Positions 46,900 to 59,440 of a stretch of DNA of 64,000 bases are shown here, piece after piece (position 1 is the stretch's first letter; each line of letters opens with the position of its first letter). A model generated the notes under the pieces. It did not search any database. It had not been told where the DNA came from and saw only the letters and a program-made list of their open reading frames with translations. A program made the position numbers and the translations under genes. The stretch spans positions 68,043,693 to 68,107,692 of the forward strand of contig OZ023209.1 of the NCBI GenBank assembly GCA_963995525.1, in the 5' to 3' direction. Source of the stretch: Escarpia spicata (Eukaryota; Annelida; Polychaeta; Sabellida; Siboglinidae).

Positions 46900-47440
46900 A
46901 GCCACATTTTGAGGTTACATGAACTCAACACCAAAGGTATAGCTACACAGTGTATCGGTACGGTTGGACTTCGTACAACCTTGGAACCTCCAGAAAAAAA
47001 TCCGAAAGACTTACACAACATGCGAATGTTAACCTGCTCAGTTTCACGCACTAACAGGAATTCAACATCAACCTTTTGTGGACATGTGAGTACATCAATA
47101 TTGCAAAATTTCCAGAACCAACTAGCTCCTTGTCAAGGGAGTTGGTCACGATGGGGAACTTGCACGGGCTGGATATATTGTATATCACCTATCTTATGGC
47201 ACTCGCCCGAGAGTAGCAAACCGTCGATCCTGTCAGGATCGAACTCTTTGAGTCTGACGATGCCAGCCCACCATCCACCCTACAACTTCATATTGCACAC
47301 ACTAATCACGACGTAAAGGTTTGGTTACAAGCAGATTGTGAATATATAGCTATATCATCTCATATCGACACATATACGTGGAATAAGGTATCAGAATGCT
47401 TGTGTAAACACGGCAAGCCCTTATTGTAGATGTATGTGTA
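46900..47440 (+). pseudogene. Possible decayed protein fragment, unknown family
   Basis: Two frames look protein-like: IAKFPEPTSSLSREL, VTMGNLHGLDILYITYLMAL and AR around 47095-47212, and HIAHTNHDVKVWLQADCEYI, AISSHIDTYTWNKVSECLC around 47288-47418, ending in TAG. Hydrophobic/charged patterning and codon-like variation suggest former coding sequence. I cannot name the family. Confidence 0.3.
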
Positions 47441-47967
47441 TGCCACTGTAAATACAGGGCGGCTCGGCGAATTGGCTCGATCGTTTTTTTGTACTACCGA
47501 TACCATTATGAATTCTGCATGTGCTAGTAATTAGCTCAGTTACCTGATCAGCAAGCATGTGGTTGAAGCGTCTTTTGGTTTTCTTCACAACAAAGTATCC
47601 TTTAATGTATACTGCACGAGCCTTTGGTGCTGTCTACTCGGGGTGTTTCACATCTGCCAGAGAGACTGTTTTCCATCGGGAGGACATAGCTTGTTTGATC
47701 ACAGATGGTTAGCCAATGTATAAATGCAGCGAAAGGTTCTGTATAGTTGCCAATATTCTCAGCCCTGATGATGTCCAGTTTCCACGTATATCAATCAAAT
47801 GCTGACATTTGGATTCCTCCGTGAGACATTGACATGTCTCGTTCCTCAAAACATCTCACTCGTGGTCGACGGTGTTGCGAGTAGAGTTCTAATCTGCTAT
47901 TGCTACCTCTCTTTCTCTAACATTCTTATTACATTTTGGGCAAGTTCTTTTACTTTCACGTCATATT

Positions 47968-48140
47968 AATAATAATAATAAGATAACTTCTATTGCGTCT
48001 AAATACTTGGAAACCAAGCTCAGAGGCGCATCAAAACAAAAGAATTGGTCAATCTCAAAATCCATACGCAGTATTCCAATAGTCCACAGATGGGTCAAGG
48101 CGCTATAGAGCTACCGTAACGGCGGATAAGCGAGGTTGTA
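47968..48140 (-). mobile_element. LINE 3' end fragment (same family as 50577)
   Basis: Plus-strand ATAATAATAATAAGATAACT then TCTATTGCGTCTAAATACTT and CAGAGGCGCATCAA closely parallels 50577-50640 (ATAATAATAATAAGGTAACT, TCTTTTGCGCCTAAAT, CAGAGGTGCATCAA). It is therefore a 5'-truncated minus-strand copy of one family with only the 3' UTR retained. Confidence 0.6.
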
Positions 48141-48584
48141 AAGATAAGTTATTATTGACCAAATGCATGTGTAGTAATACATAATATGCATAATATCAAC
48201 AGGAGTATATACAAACAGGCCTACAAAGAATTATTCGGTCTGTAAACATGTCTGATGTGCACGATAAATACATTTGAGAAAATCACGTTTTTATATCTGA
48301 TTATCCCATATAGTTTTGAGAAAATTGAACGTTCAACACCTAACAGCACATACTATACTTGTACAAATCATAGCATATTTGGGTTTATGCAATGGTGCGT
48401 ACCAAAAGATGTATATTAATTAATACAATTATTTTGACACAAGTTTGAGTTTGTGACCCTCAAATAACCTTCAAAATCGAGGGGGCATCAACATACACAC
48501 ATTTTCTTATACCTCGTATGATGGATCTAGCATCAATTCCTGCTATTAATACCTTATTTTGACGGGGATACACTACTCTTGCAA

Positions 48585-50050
48585 ACGGTTTATAAAATGG
48601 CCTACTGTATGACGACAAAGTAGCTACGCAACCATTGTAAGTGTATAACCTTTGTAGAGTGGCGAAGTTTTGAACATTCGTCGTTTCATGGTGACCTTGT
48701 TTAACCTTCACTCCACTCCTACTGCACCACTTGCTAGCCCTCTGTCGTATTCCGTTTTTACGGGGAGACAGTTGGCTTTCCAACGGTACACACAATTTCC
48801 CTGAATAAATAGGTACCTTAGATATACGCGCAACCATTTATATTGTATGACATTTGCGGGATTACACTATTTCGAACATTTATCACTTGAAGGTGACTCT
48901 GTTTGATCGTCGCTCCACACCTACTCCAACTGACAGCCGACGTCATATCTCATTTTGACTGGGAGGAATGGTTCTTTCATCCGTACATATAAATGCAGTA
49001 GTTGCATAGTCATTGTAACTGTGTGATTTTCGCGGTATGGCAAATAAAGCAAATATTCACCATTTCATGGTGACCTTAGGTTCACGCATACCATATCAGG
49101 TAACACCTCCACATCGTACGTTTTGTCATGGATACAATAACCTTTCAAAAAATATATGTCTTGGTCATCTTGTCATTAAGTAAAGTGGATATGCGACCAT
49201 TGAAATGTTAAGACAATTGCGGAAGCGCACAATCTCGAAAATTCATCATTTGACGATGATCATGTTTGACCCTGGATTCACGCTTACTGCACCACTTGGC
49301 AATTCTATGAAATGTCTCTTTGGGACGGGAAGATGAAGAGCTTTCAAATGATTTAACATCTGGGTGTTTGTAGGGGGGGGGGCATTTAAATCGGTCAGAC
49401 AGGTGGTTCTACCGCTCGCCTATATGTATGGACATGTATACAAGCACACACACGCGCACAGGCACACCATATTCGTATACAATGACAATATGAATCCATT
49501 CACCTATTCACAACTTGAATACATCCATCTGTTGACAACTTGAGTACTGTTGATCGATTTTAAGATTGACCAACTCGTATTCTTGATGCTCACCTGAGAT
49601 TGGTTTCCAATGCTTTAGGCGAAATAAAAGTTAAACTATTAGTATTATTATTAACCCTAATTTATTTTTACACCGTTGCCTTATATCAGGGAAGATGACA
49701 TCTGCCGACCTGCCTCTGGCCATTGTCTAGTGTGTACAGAGAAAGTAGCTACGCAACCATTGTAAGTGTAGTACTTTTTCGGAGTGACATAGTTTTGAAC
49801 ATTCGTTGTTCGATGGCGTCCTTGTTTAACCTTCACTCTACACCATTTGATAGCCCCCGTCGAATCTCATGTCTACGGGGAGACAGTTGGCTTTCCAAAG
49901 GTATACGACATTGCCATGAATATACAGGTAACGTATATTGCATGACGTTTGCTGAATGACACTATTTCAAACATTTATCACTTGACGCTAACTCCTTCAA
50001 CTGACAGTTCCCCATTATATTTTGCTTTAACTGGGAGAAATGGATCTTTC
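48585..50050. repeat. Diverged tandem family, monomer roughly 190-260 bp
   Basis: At least four diverged monomers share the landmarks GTAGCTACGCAACCATTGTA (48621, 49745; degenerate at about 48990 and 49190), GAACATTCGTCGTTTCATGG-TGACCTTGTTT, TTCACTCCAC, CACTTG.TAGCCC and ACGGGGAGACAGTTGGCTTT-CCAA. The copies at 48621 and 49745 are most alike (about 80% by eye). No long shared frame. Confidence 0.6.
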
Positions 50051-50576
50051 AATAAAATTTACGCCAGAATGCACTAACGTTACAGTGGTGTATGTTTTGT
50101 AAACATATGTTTCAACGTGACAATCTTCCACCTATCAGTGGTGTTCTCACGCTGCATATCTTGGGAGTCCACGCCCAGGCCAGGGTAAAGGTTCATACTA
50201 GCATCGTTCGACAAGAATTACTTGATCCGCCTAAAATGAATAATACAACGACACAGTTGATCAGATAAGGCCAATAATCCACGAGTTCTCCCAGCACCCA
50301 AGACTGTCAAAGAGATGGTATCGGTACAAAAACGATAGTTCGTTTCAAAGGTGCTTCTGCAGGTCAAAGGACTTGGCACGCACAGATTCTCGTATGAGAA
50401 TGTCGACTGATGATACTGTAAATGTTGTTCAGTGTGTCACCTCAGACATGTGAACAACTGGTGTGTTACAAGGAGTCCTAATCAAATACCAAAAAATACC
50501 AATTAAGATATGAGGATAACAGGCTTTATGGGATACCATCTTTCATAATAGCGGATATTTCAAAATGACTGATGTA
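50051..50576. other. Intergenic, no gene seen
   Basis: No recognisable feature. Confidence 0.45.
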
Positions 50577-52020
50577 ATAATAATAATAAGGTAACTTCTT
50601 TTGCGCCTAAATCTCCGATAACCAACCTCAGAGGTGCATCAATACAAAATGGTTAGTAGTCAATATGAGAATTGATAATCCATATTAAAGTCGTCAACGT
50701 ATGGTTCGGTACGTCAGAGAGCTAATGTGGATAGGTTATAAAGGTAAGTTTTTAAATGATGGCGAAATTGTATAATATTTTAAATTGATCTAACACTAAG
50801 AAGGAGCAAATTCCAGAGAGTTGGTGCTGCAACTGAAAATGCTCATGTTCCAAGTTCAAGTAATACGATATTGTACAGGAAGCCAGTGAACGGACTTCAG
50901 AAGAAACACTGAGTGATAATCGCGCGGAGTCCGAGTCACAACCATAGCAAAGCAATTCTGTACACGTTGCAACCTAGTGATATCCTTAAGGGTGATATTG
51001 TGAAAAATGGAATTACAATTGTCAAGCCTAATAGTAACAAGTGCAGTTGTGATAGTTTTTACAACAGCAAGTGCCAAACAACGGCGAATACGTCGTAACA
51101 GTTTGAGAAATATGCCGTCCAAACTTGAAATTATCATCAAAGGTCACTTCAAGATTTCGTGCTGAAGGGGCAGGCGTAACATACTGGCTAAGCATACGTG
51201 TGATAAAAAAAACTTTAAATTTTGTGAGCTGGTCTAAGGAGCAGTTAGTATTAGGCGTAGATAAAGAAAATCTGGGTATCATCTACATAAAGATGCTTAG
51301 TGGTGTTGTGTAGAGGGTGAAAAGCAAAAGCCCAAGATCTGAAACCTGAGGAACACCGCATAAAGTCGGCAGTGCAGCCGAAAAGCAGTTCCCAGTCTTA
51401 ATGGTTTGGGATATATCAGGTAGGTGTGAAGAACACCAGGTCAGAGCTGTTCCAGATATGCCGTACCATTTGATATTCGTTTAATTAGAATGTTATGATT
51501 GGTAGTATCAAAGGCGGCAGATAAATCAAGTAAGGTTAGGACAGTTACTTTACGATTATCAATGTCTTAGTTATGTACTTTTAAAAGAGCCGCTTCTTTT
51601 GAATGAAGTTGTTTATATGCTGATTGTAATACATTAGTTAAGACATTTATGCTAATTTGAGACCTTGCACGGCCAGCTACAACCTTGCCTAGTATTTTTG
51701 AAACAAAGCTAAAGTTAAAAATAGGTCTATAACTTTTTTGGACTTGTTTAGGCATGGGTGACTTCTTAAGAACTGGATTGACATGGGCGCATTTGAAATC
51801 ATCGGGAAAGACGTCAGAGCACAGTGGTGCACTGTTGATATTTGTTATATATATGAGTAATGTATCGATATATGCTTTTAGTAGTATAGTCGGAAATGGA
51901 GCACAATACTTTTTTGGGGAGGCCATAATTACTTTCCTCATTTCATCAACTGTAGCAGGTTCAAACGATACAAGTAGAGAATTTACGTGTGGAGAGTCCA
52001 CATATACTATACTTAAAGTA
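50577..52020 (-). mobile_element. Decayed CR1/L2-type LINE (RT remnant)
   Basis: Minus strand, in order: SFEPATVDEMRKVIMASPKK, KSYRPIFNFSFVSKILGKVV, SAYKQLHSKEAALLKVHN, LDLSAAFDTTNHNIL (motif A, about 51494-51538), CGVPQVSDLG (motif B), LYVDDTQIFF (motif C, YVDD at 51278-51289), then LKDITRLQRVQNCFA and HWLPVQYRI. The 3' tail is a TTATTATTAT run. Multiple frameshifts and stops make it clearly older than the element at 39841-42770. Confidence 0.75.
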
Positions 52021-53054
52021 TGATCTGGGAAAGCGAATAAAACAGATTTTGCTCTTAAAAGAATACAGAACTAGTCACACAGAGACTTGATTAATACATG
52101 ATTAGGTGGCGATGGAGCAGGCCACCTGCGTAGAATGTTATTGAAATAATAGGATTTTTGGGACGCCATCTTAAAAATGGCGGATAAATGAATGTCACCG
52201 ATGGTCAAGTGTTTATGTTTTGAAATTGCTACCCACCAAGCTATTCGCAGTTATTAACATATTGGGAAATTTATTTTGGCGGCCATTTTGGAAAATAAAT
52301 GTCCGCTTTACGTGCTTATAGACAAGTATTAGGGTTGCCTAATCCATGACGTTTAAACAAATTATACGTTTGTTAATCTCCACAAACAAATAGCGAAAAT
52401 ACACAGTGAACCTGACTACTGGTGATTGTGTGAACAGTTTCTTATATTTAATTCGACATATTGAAAACAAATACAGATGTTTATTGTTTCACCGTCACGA
52501 ATACATCGCATTATAATATGTCTTAAACACCTGACTGCCTCCTTCTAGTTTGAAACTAATAATCCAGTAGCAAGGTTGTAGACGTCCTTTGCTACCAGTA
52601 ACCTACACGTCTCAGTATTGAAGCACCTAATGACAGATCCAGCGAATTATCAAACGTAAGCAGAAACTGTTTGATAGCAGAAACCGTGCGGTTAAATCTA
52701 TATTGCAATACATTTTTAGGGGCCTACACGTATATCTGTACATGTGTGTATCTTGTCATTTCGTTATAAAAGCTGGGCTTGACCTAGTATCTTCTATACA
52801 GTCTGTCAGGAATTGCCGCCCTGTTGGGGTTTATTGTGTTTGTCATTCCTGGTACACTGGATGTTCTAGACGTTCGTAGATGGCGAAAACGAAATATGTT
52901 AGAGCATATCTTCTTCTTTTTCCGTTATACCGTCTACCCTCAACTTGCTGAGGATATAGGCCGTAGTTGGCAGGCGAACAGCAACTGTGTTAATATTATA
53001 CAGAGTACTGTTTTAAATTAACACAAATAATATATATATATATAAATAACATAA
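52021..53054. other. Intergenic, no gene seen
   Basis: Two GCCATCTTNNAAAATGGC-like palindromic patches near 52166-52185 and 52281-52296 recall old transposon ends. Otherwise nothing recognised. Confidence 0.4.
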
Positions 53055-53280
53055 ATACGTGCACAAGAGCTTCGTGTCTACGATCTTTGATTTGCAAATG
53101 TTTAGGTGTTGTTGAGTATACAATATGTTGATGGAGGGAATTCCAAAGGCGAATGGTACTGGGGAAATAATATAAATGGTACTTGCGTCTGGAGTGAGGG
53201 ATTTGATGTGATAATGAATGCTGTTGCCTAGCGACACAATTTATAGGAACAAGGTATTGATTCGTTGGTATTTAAACTAG
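53055..53280 (-). mobile_element. LINE C-terminal tail fragment
   Basis: Minus strand reads SRRKYHLYYFPSTIRLWNSL, then HQHIVYSTTPKHLQIKDRRH. This is the WNSLP-type motif found at the very C-terminus of many CR1/L2-type ORF2 proteins. Confidence 0.5.
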
Positions 53281-53294
53281 GACATTTACTATCT

Positions 53295-54060
53295 TGTACA
53301 TTTTGATGTGATCGGGATCGGAGAAGTCAGAAGAAGAGAGGAATGCTGCATTACCTTACAAGGTGGTCACCTACTATATCGCCCCACGGCGAACAACGAC
53401 CAAGCAGGAGCAGGCTTTCTCATAAACAAGACATGGAAAGACAATATAGTGAGGGTTAGGAGCATCAGCCCGGAGTAGCAGAATTTGATACTAAAAAATA
53501 GGCTAGAGAAGACACTCGACGGAAACCAAGCAGGATTCAGAAGCAGGTACTCAACGAGAGACCGCATTCACGTCGTACACCAACTGAAAGAGAAGTGCCA
53601 AGAATATAATATCCCGCTCTGCTTCGCTTTCGTCGTCTACGAGAAGGTTTTCGATTTCGGTGCAATCTCAAGCAATACTGACCTCCTTTACAAGAGCAGG
53701 GGATAGAAGACATGTACATCAAATTCATGAAAGACATCTACACCAGCAGCTCGGCGACAGTCCACCTACACAAACAGAGCAACAAGATCAACATCAAGAG
53801 AGGAATACGACAGGGTGACACCATATCGCCCAAGCTGTTTATGGCAACACTCGAAATCATATTCCGAAGACTGACCTGAGAAACCAGATAGGCGGAGAAA
53901 ATATCACTTCATTTTCGCTTCGCTGACGACATACATATATGCGCTACTACACCACAAGAATGCTGCAGGCGCTAGCTGATGAAAGTGAAAACAAGGTCTG
54001 AAGGTGAACATTTTGAAAACAAAAGTGATGCTACAAAATGACACAGTTGAAGAAAATTAT
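53295..54060 (+). mobile_element. RTE-like LINE fragment, endonuclease joined to RT by deletion
   Basis: Plus strand: DVIGIGEVRRREECCITLQG, GHLLYRPTANNDQAGAGFLI, NKTWKDNIVRVRSISPE (endonuclease part), a stop, then NRLEKTLDGNQAGFRSRYST, HVVHQLKEKCQEYNIPLCFA, FVVYEKVFDF (motif A, D changed to V), DMYIKFMKDIYTSSSATVHL, INIKRGIRQGDTISPKLFMA (motif B) and FRFADDIHI (motif C) near 53914-53940. The linker between endonuclease and RT is missing and there are several frameshifts. Confidence 0.7.
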
Positions 54061-55960
54061 ATTTATATGAGCATTTCACCGAAGATCTGAGGTATAATGA
54101 CACCAAGATATTTTCTCTGTGAGACAGTTTATAATGTTTAACCATGAAGCATGCATTGGTTGTCTCTAACTAGTCAATGCCCCTATGTAACTAGTAAACC
54201 CTATGCAATACCGTTTTATAGTATTCTGAACACTTTATGTACATAGTAAATCCCATGTAATACTAGTTGATGGCATTCTGAGCTTTATGCAATGGCTGGA
54301 TGTTTGATCATTTGCTAGTAATGATTTGTTTTGATGGCGTCAGCGTTACATCATCATTCAACTCAGCAGAGGAATATGGTGCTTCTCTAGGAATATCTGG
54401 GAGATCTCTTGCTGCAGTCTGCGAAGGACAATGTCATAGTTATAATTTGCAGTCAAACTAATTCATACTGAACTAGTTATCATGACTAGACACAGACCAG
54501 CGGAAGTAGTCAACCGTGACATGAAGGTCTGGAACTGGAACCACAGCGTCGCTTGGATGATCTGTTACACGCAGTGATTCATAAAAATCTAAATAATGTT
54601 GGCGGAGTTCCCACAGCCGCCTTCGATGAAAGCGACACACCACGTACTTCCTGTGGTGCTACTGCTGCATCATCTGTCCACGAGACGAATCACTTCCGGT
54701 GTTGTGCATTGCTACGCCAGAGGATTCACGTCGTTGGCTGAGCTTCTATATGTGTTACAATGTAATAAGCGTTCCAGCAGTGTTGAAAAGGAATATGATG
54801 TTTTCAGTTTAGCTCCGTATTTATGTAGTGAACTTAACTCGAACTTTCTTAGTGCGCTCGCCATATTTTTGCAGTGAAGCGTCATAATTTTTTATCACTT
54901 CAACATAATAATCTACACCATCACATCTCCATCGCCGTCGCCAGCAGAAATCGCAATCATGAAAAACATTAATATCATGACCACCACTAACATCACCACC
55001 ATCATCATCTACACAACGCCCAGCACCACCAATACTCCACAAATACCACCATTTCCATACCACTACCACCATCATCTGGCAACACATTTATACCAGCTGA
55101 ACGCTCAGTCAATGTGTACCTAAAGCGGACCGCAGGAAATAACGACTTCCGGTAATGTGGCATGAACAGGATCTGAGTCGATATCTTCTTAGTTGACACG
55201 TTCCATAACAGGGTATCCAGGGAGACTACTTAAGCCATCCGTTTCTATCTTCCAAACATGCACAAAAGGTTGTTCATAATTATGTTCACCGTAGGTCCGC
55301 CAATTTCGCTTTCACCAATTGTCATGTCGCTCGTATTCGTGAGATTGAGCTACTGTCGTGTTACGTCGTGGCTGATCTGCGGCAGTGAACGCTTTTCAGT
55401 CATAATCACCTTCGGAAGTAGCATTGATTAGCAGTGAACTTTCTTACTATGTGTTTGTATTGATTTGTACTGATTTCTTGAGACCTGATCCAGGCAAGCG
55501 CGCAAGCACGCACGCACGCACACGCACACGCACACACACACACAATCACAGACACATGTTGTGCTCTTAACTGATTTGCCCTATGTCTTTTCAATATTTT
55601 ATTTAAATTACTTCGTAGCTATCGGTCGTTGAATTCTGGCAACAATACAAAACATTACACGACAGTGTTTTATCTTCCAAAACCTATTTTGTATCTAATG
55701 CGAATTACATACTATTTGTTCTTTAAAATATCCGTTTTATTGGTATTCCATGGCTGGCACTGTGTCGCGTGTACAATCAATTGTCCATCTCTGACTTCCT
55801 GCATGTCGACATTGTAAACACTCTATCGATTATTTAAGTAGATCCTTCATAAAACGTCTTCCTGTGCTACTCGGTCCTCGAGAGTTGTTCCAAGAGCGTC
55901 TACGCCTGTTCAGTCCTCTTCACATTGTGCACGTATTTGTGTCGGTACAGTAATGAGTCG
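54061..55960. other. Intergenic, no gene recognised
   Basis: Contains ACCACCATC-type low-complexity patches (54960-55075) and a GCAC/CACA run (55498-55545). Short open frames at 54553 and 54596 overlap each other in different frames and show no known motif. Confidence 0.4.
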
Positions 55961-55997
55961 TTCGTTCAATTAGACTGTGCAAGTCTAATTGAACGAA
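55961..55997. repeat. Perfect 16-bp hairpin
   Basis: TTCGTTCAATTAGACT, loop GTGCA, AGTCTAATTGAACGAA. No T-run follows and no neighbouring gene is recognised. Confidence 0.8.
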
Positions 55998-56247
55998 TGG
56001 CATCATACACGGCGGAAATTCACCCATGTCGTGATATATTTGTTGACAAGTTGATCATATTGTGTTTTAGGTGAAAACGTCAGCACCAGCATATATAGCA
56101 CTCGGAGCTATCCGGATAATATATAAATTATATTTTGTTTGTGGAAATGCAGCATGCAAGCACTTTGACAAAAGAATGTATTGTCATTGTAACAGTTGTG
56201 GTGGTACTTGCGTTACATCGCATATGTAATCACAAGCACCAATACGT

Positions 56248-56297
56248 GCATATTATATATATATATATATATATATAATATAATATATATACATGTA

Positions 56298-56332
<35 letters not shown>
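56248..56332. repeat. TA microsatellites
   Basis: Two runs of alternating TA separated by TACATGTATGCA. Confidence 0.9.
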
Positions 56333-56334
<2 letters not shown>

Positions 56335-56335
<1 letters not shown>

Positions 56336-56720
56336 CCAATCGGTCCTAGTGATCACGTTTTCCAATGACACTACTGTGGAGGGCTGCATTGAGAATGCGA
56401 ATGAGACGCCATACAGGGAGGAAGTTCAGAGAATGGTTGGCTGGTGTGCGGATAACAATCTCGAATTGAACGTTTTAAAGACTAAAGAAATGATTGTTGA
56501 TTTTCGTAAAAAGAAGACTCCCATCCACCCTCTTTCGATAAATGGCGTGTAGGTCGAGCAGATTTAATCTTTTAGATTCATTGGAACAACAATTTCAAAC
56601 GATCTCAGCTGGTGCACAAACACACTGTGCATTACAAAAAAGGCACAACAAAGCCTGTTCTTCCTGCGGCAGCTCAGGAGACTCGGCATTGCTCAGGAGA
56701 TTATGATACGATTCTACCGA
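56335..56720 (+). mobile_element. LINE RT C-terminal fragment
   Basis: Frames read VITFSNDTTVEGCIENANET, YREEVQRMVGWCADNNLELN, VLKTKEMIVDFRKKKTPIHP, then after a stop and a frameshift FRFIGTTISNDLSWCTNT, KKAQQSLFFLRQLRRLG and EIMIRFYRE. This is the region from just after motif C to the thumb of a non-LTR reverse transcriptase. It stops at the CT microsatellite. Confidence 0.65.
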
Positions 56721-56736
56721 GAGGAAACTCCAGCTA

Positions 56737-57052
<316 letters not shown>

Positions 57053-57159
57053 GCCTGCGAGACGTGAAGGATACAGTAAGGATATCCAACAAAATGTACA
57101 TCTTCCACCGACAGTGATGTCAACAGAGAAATATTCGATTTTACTATGCAGTTTATATT

Positions 57160-57470
57160 TGAGGTATTCAACCAAATTTCGTTATGTTATAACTGTACGT
57201 TGCTGTTTGCCTTTGTCCTGGATGATCTCACCTGAAGCGGATTTTAGTTTAATATTGTCGTAAATGCCTCTGGTGTGCCCTGAGTCAGCTAAAAATTTAA
57301 TACTTTGGCAGAGCTGCAGCCAGTACTCATTTGCGCAACGTCTAGCAGTTTTCTGGACCTTGCTTCTGGCTGCTCTGAGTGCCTGCAATGTCTTCTGGCT
57401 TGGAGAGCGTTTGTTTTCAGTGAGCGCAATACGCCTCGCCTCAGTGACTGGCGAAAGTTAATGGGATTAA
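57160..57470 (-). mobile_element. LINE fragment (linker between endonuclease and RT)
   Basis: Minus strand reads MQALRAARSKVQKTARRCAN, EYWLQLCQSIKFLADSGHTR, GIYDNIKLKSASGEIIQDKG, KQ. This arginine/lysine-rich linker is a familiar stretch of LINE polyproteins just upstream of the RT. It is opposite in orientation to 56335-56720. Confidence 0.6.
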
Positions 57471-57535
57471 GCTTCGAGCCAATCGTGAGTCTTTCCCTGT
57501 TTCCTCACAAATGTTGCAAGCGCTGTGCTGTGAAG

Positions 57536-58265
57536 GGTGACCCTAATGTGGTCCAAATGGGGGATCAGCGTGTAGTGAAGGGTGACCCTGAGGTCGTCCA
57601 AATGCGGGATCAGCGTGTAGTGAAGGGTGACCCTAATGTGGTCCAAATGGGGGATCAGCGTGTAGTGAAGGGTGACCCTGAGGTCGTCCAAATGCGGGAT
57701 CAGCGTGTAGTGAAGGGTGACCCTAATGTGGTCCAAATGGGGGATCAGCGTGTAGTGAAGGGTGACCCTGAGGTCGTCCAAATGGGGGATCAGCGTGTAG
57801 TGAAGGGTGACCCTAATGTGGTCCAAATGGGGGATCAGCGTGTAGTGAAGGGTGACCCTAATGTGGTCCAAGTGCGGGATCAGCGTGCAGTGAAGGGTGA
57901 CCCTAATGTGGTCCAAATGGGGGATCAGCGTGTAATGAAGGGTGACCCTAATGTGGTCCAAATGGGGGATCAGCGTGTAGTGAAGGGTGACCCTAATATG
58001 GTCCAAATGGGGGATCAGCGTGTAGTGAAGGGTGACCCTGAGGTCGTCCAAATGCGGGATCAGCGTGTAGTGAAGGGTGACCCTAATGTGGTCCAAGTGC
58101 GGGATCAGCGTACAATGAAGGGTGACCCTAATGTGGTCCAAGTGGGGGATCAGCGTGTAGTGAATGGTGACCCTGAGGTCGTCCAAGTGGGGGATCAGCG
58201 TGCAGTGAAGGGTGACCCTGAGGTCGTCCAAGTGGGGGATAAGCGTACAATGAACGGTGACCCTA
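57536..58265 (+). repeat. 45-bp minisatellite, about 16 copies
   Basis: Unit GGTGACCCTAATGTGGTCCA, AATGGGGGATCAGCGTGTAG, TGAAG. Two versions (AATGTGG and GAGGTCG) alternate in the left half, giving a 90-bp higher-order unit. The length is a multiple of three, so open frames are artefacts. Confidence 0.93.
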
Positions 58266-58267
58266 TG

Positions 58268-59205
58268 TGGTTCACCCTTCTCCCTCCACTTGTCACGTGT
58301 CCCTGTCGGCAGCCTTCTCCCTCCACTTGTCACGTGTCCCTGTCGGCAGTCTTCTCCCTCCATTTGTCACGTGTCCCTGTTGGCACCCTTCTCCAGCCAC
58401 TTGTCACGTGTCCCTGTCGGCAGCCTTCTCCCTCCACTTGTCACGTGTCCCTGTTGGCACCCTTCTCCGTCCACTTGTCACGTGTCCCTGTCGGCAGCCT
58501 TTTCCCTCCACTTGTCACGTGTCCCTGTTGGAACCCTTCTCCGTCCACTTGTCACGTGTCCCTGTCGGCAGCCTTTTCCCTCCACTTGTCACGTGTCCCT
58601 GTCGGCACCCTTCTCCCTCCACTTGTCACGTGTCCCTGTCGGCACCCTTCTCCCTCCACTTGTCACGTGTCCCTGTCGGCACCCTTCTCCCTCCACTTGT
58701 CACGTGTCCCTGTCGGCAGCCTTTTCCCTCCACTTGTCACGTGTCCCTGTTGGCACCCTTCTCCAGCCACTTGTCACGTGTCCCTGTCGGCAGCCTTCTC
58801 CCTCCACTTGTCACGTGTCCCTGTTGGCACCCTTCTCCGTCCACTTGTCACGTGTCCCTGTCGGCAGCCTTCTCCCTCCACTTGTCACGTGTCCCTGTTG
58901 GCACCCTTCTCCGTCCACTTGTCACGTGTCCCTGTCGGCAGCCTTCTCCCTCCACTTGTCACGTGTCCCTGTTGGCACCCTTCTCCGTCCACTTGTCACG
59001 TGTCCCTGTCGGCAGCCTTCTCCCTCCACTTGTCACGTGTCCCTGTTGGCACCCTTCTCCGTCCACTTGTCACGTGTCCCTGTCGGCAGCCTTCTCCCTC
59101 CACTTGTCACGTGTCCCTGTTGGCACCCTTCTCCGTCCACTTGTCACGTGTCCCTGTCGGCAGCCTTCTCCCTCCACTTGTCACGTGTCCCTGTTTTCAC
59201 CCTTC
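58268..59205 (+). repeat. 37-bp minisatellite with one CACGTG per unit, 25 copies
   Basis: Unit CTTCTCCCTCCACTTGTCAC plus GTGTCCCTGTCGGCAGC. The first CACGTG is at 58294-58299 and the last at 59182-59187, a distance of exactly 24 x 37 bp. The E-box core is kept in the copies I read, while the flanks vary (GGCAGC/GGCACC, CTCC/GTCC). Confidence 0.93.
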
Positions 59206-59214
59206 TTCCACCAC

Positions 59215-59440
59215 TTGCCATCTTCGTCTTCTGTCTCCTTTCTGATATCTCCCATCTTAGCAGCCGTTTATAACCTGCGGCCCGGCTCTAGTCTTTCGTT
59301 GTCAGTTCTCCACATCCGCACCAAATAACCTGCCCAAGTCACACTGTCTTCATGTTCAGTCGAACATCATTGCGACCTATTCCTTCCAATTCAATCATAT
59401 TCCTTCTGCCCGCCGTCTTAATTGGTTATTAGACCCAGTT
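59215..59440 (-). mobile_element. Possible LINE C-terminal fragment
   Basis: Minus strand reads MIELEGIGRNDVRLNMKT-like sequence then DSVTWAGYLVRMWRTDNERL. The WAGHLVRM-x-x-x-R motif is typical of RTE/LINE C-terminal tails. Weak and frameshifted. Confidence 0.3.

Noticed and set aside
57305..59245. 646-codon open frame
   Set aside because: It runs through a LINE linker on the opposite strand and two unrelated minisatellites (45-bp and 37-bp). The protein is pure repeat with no domain.
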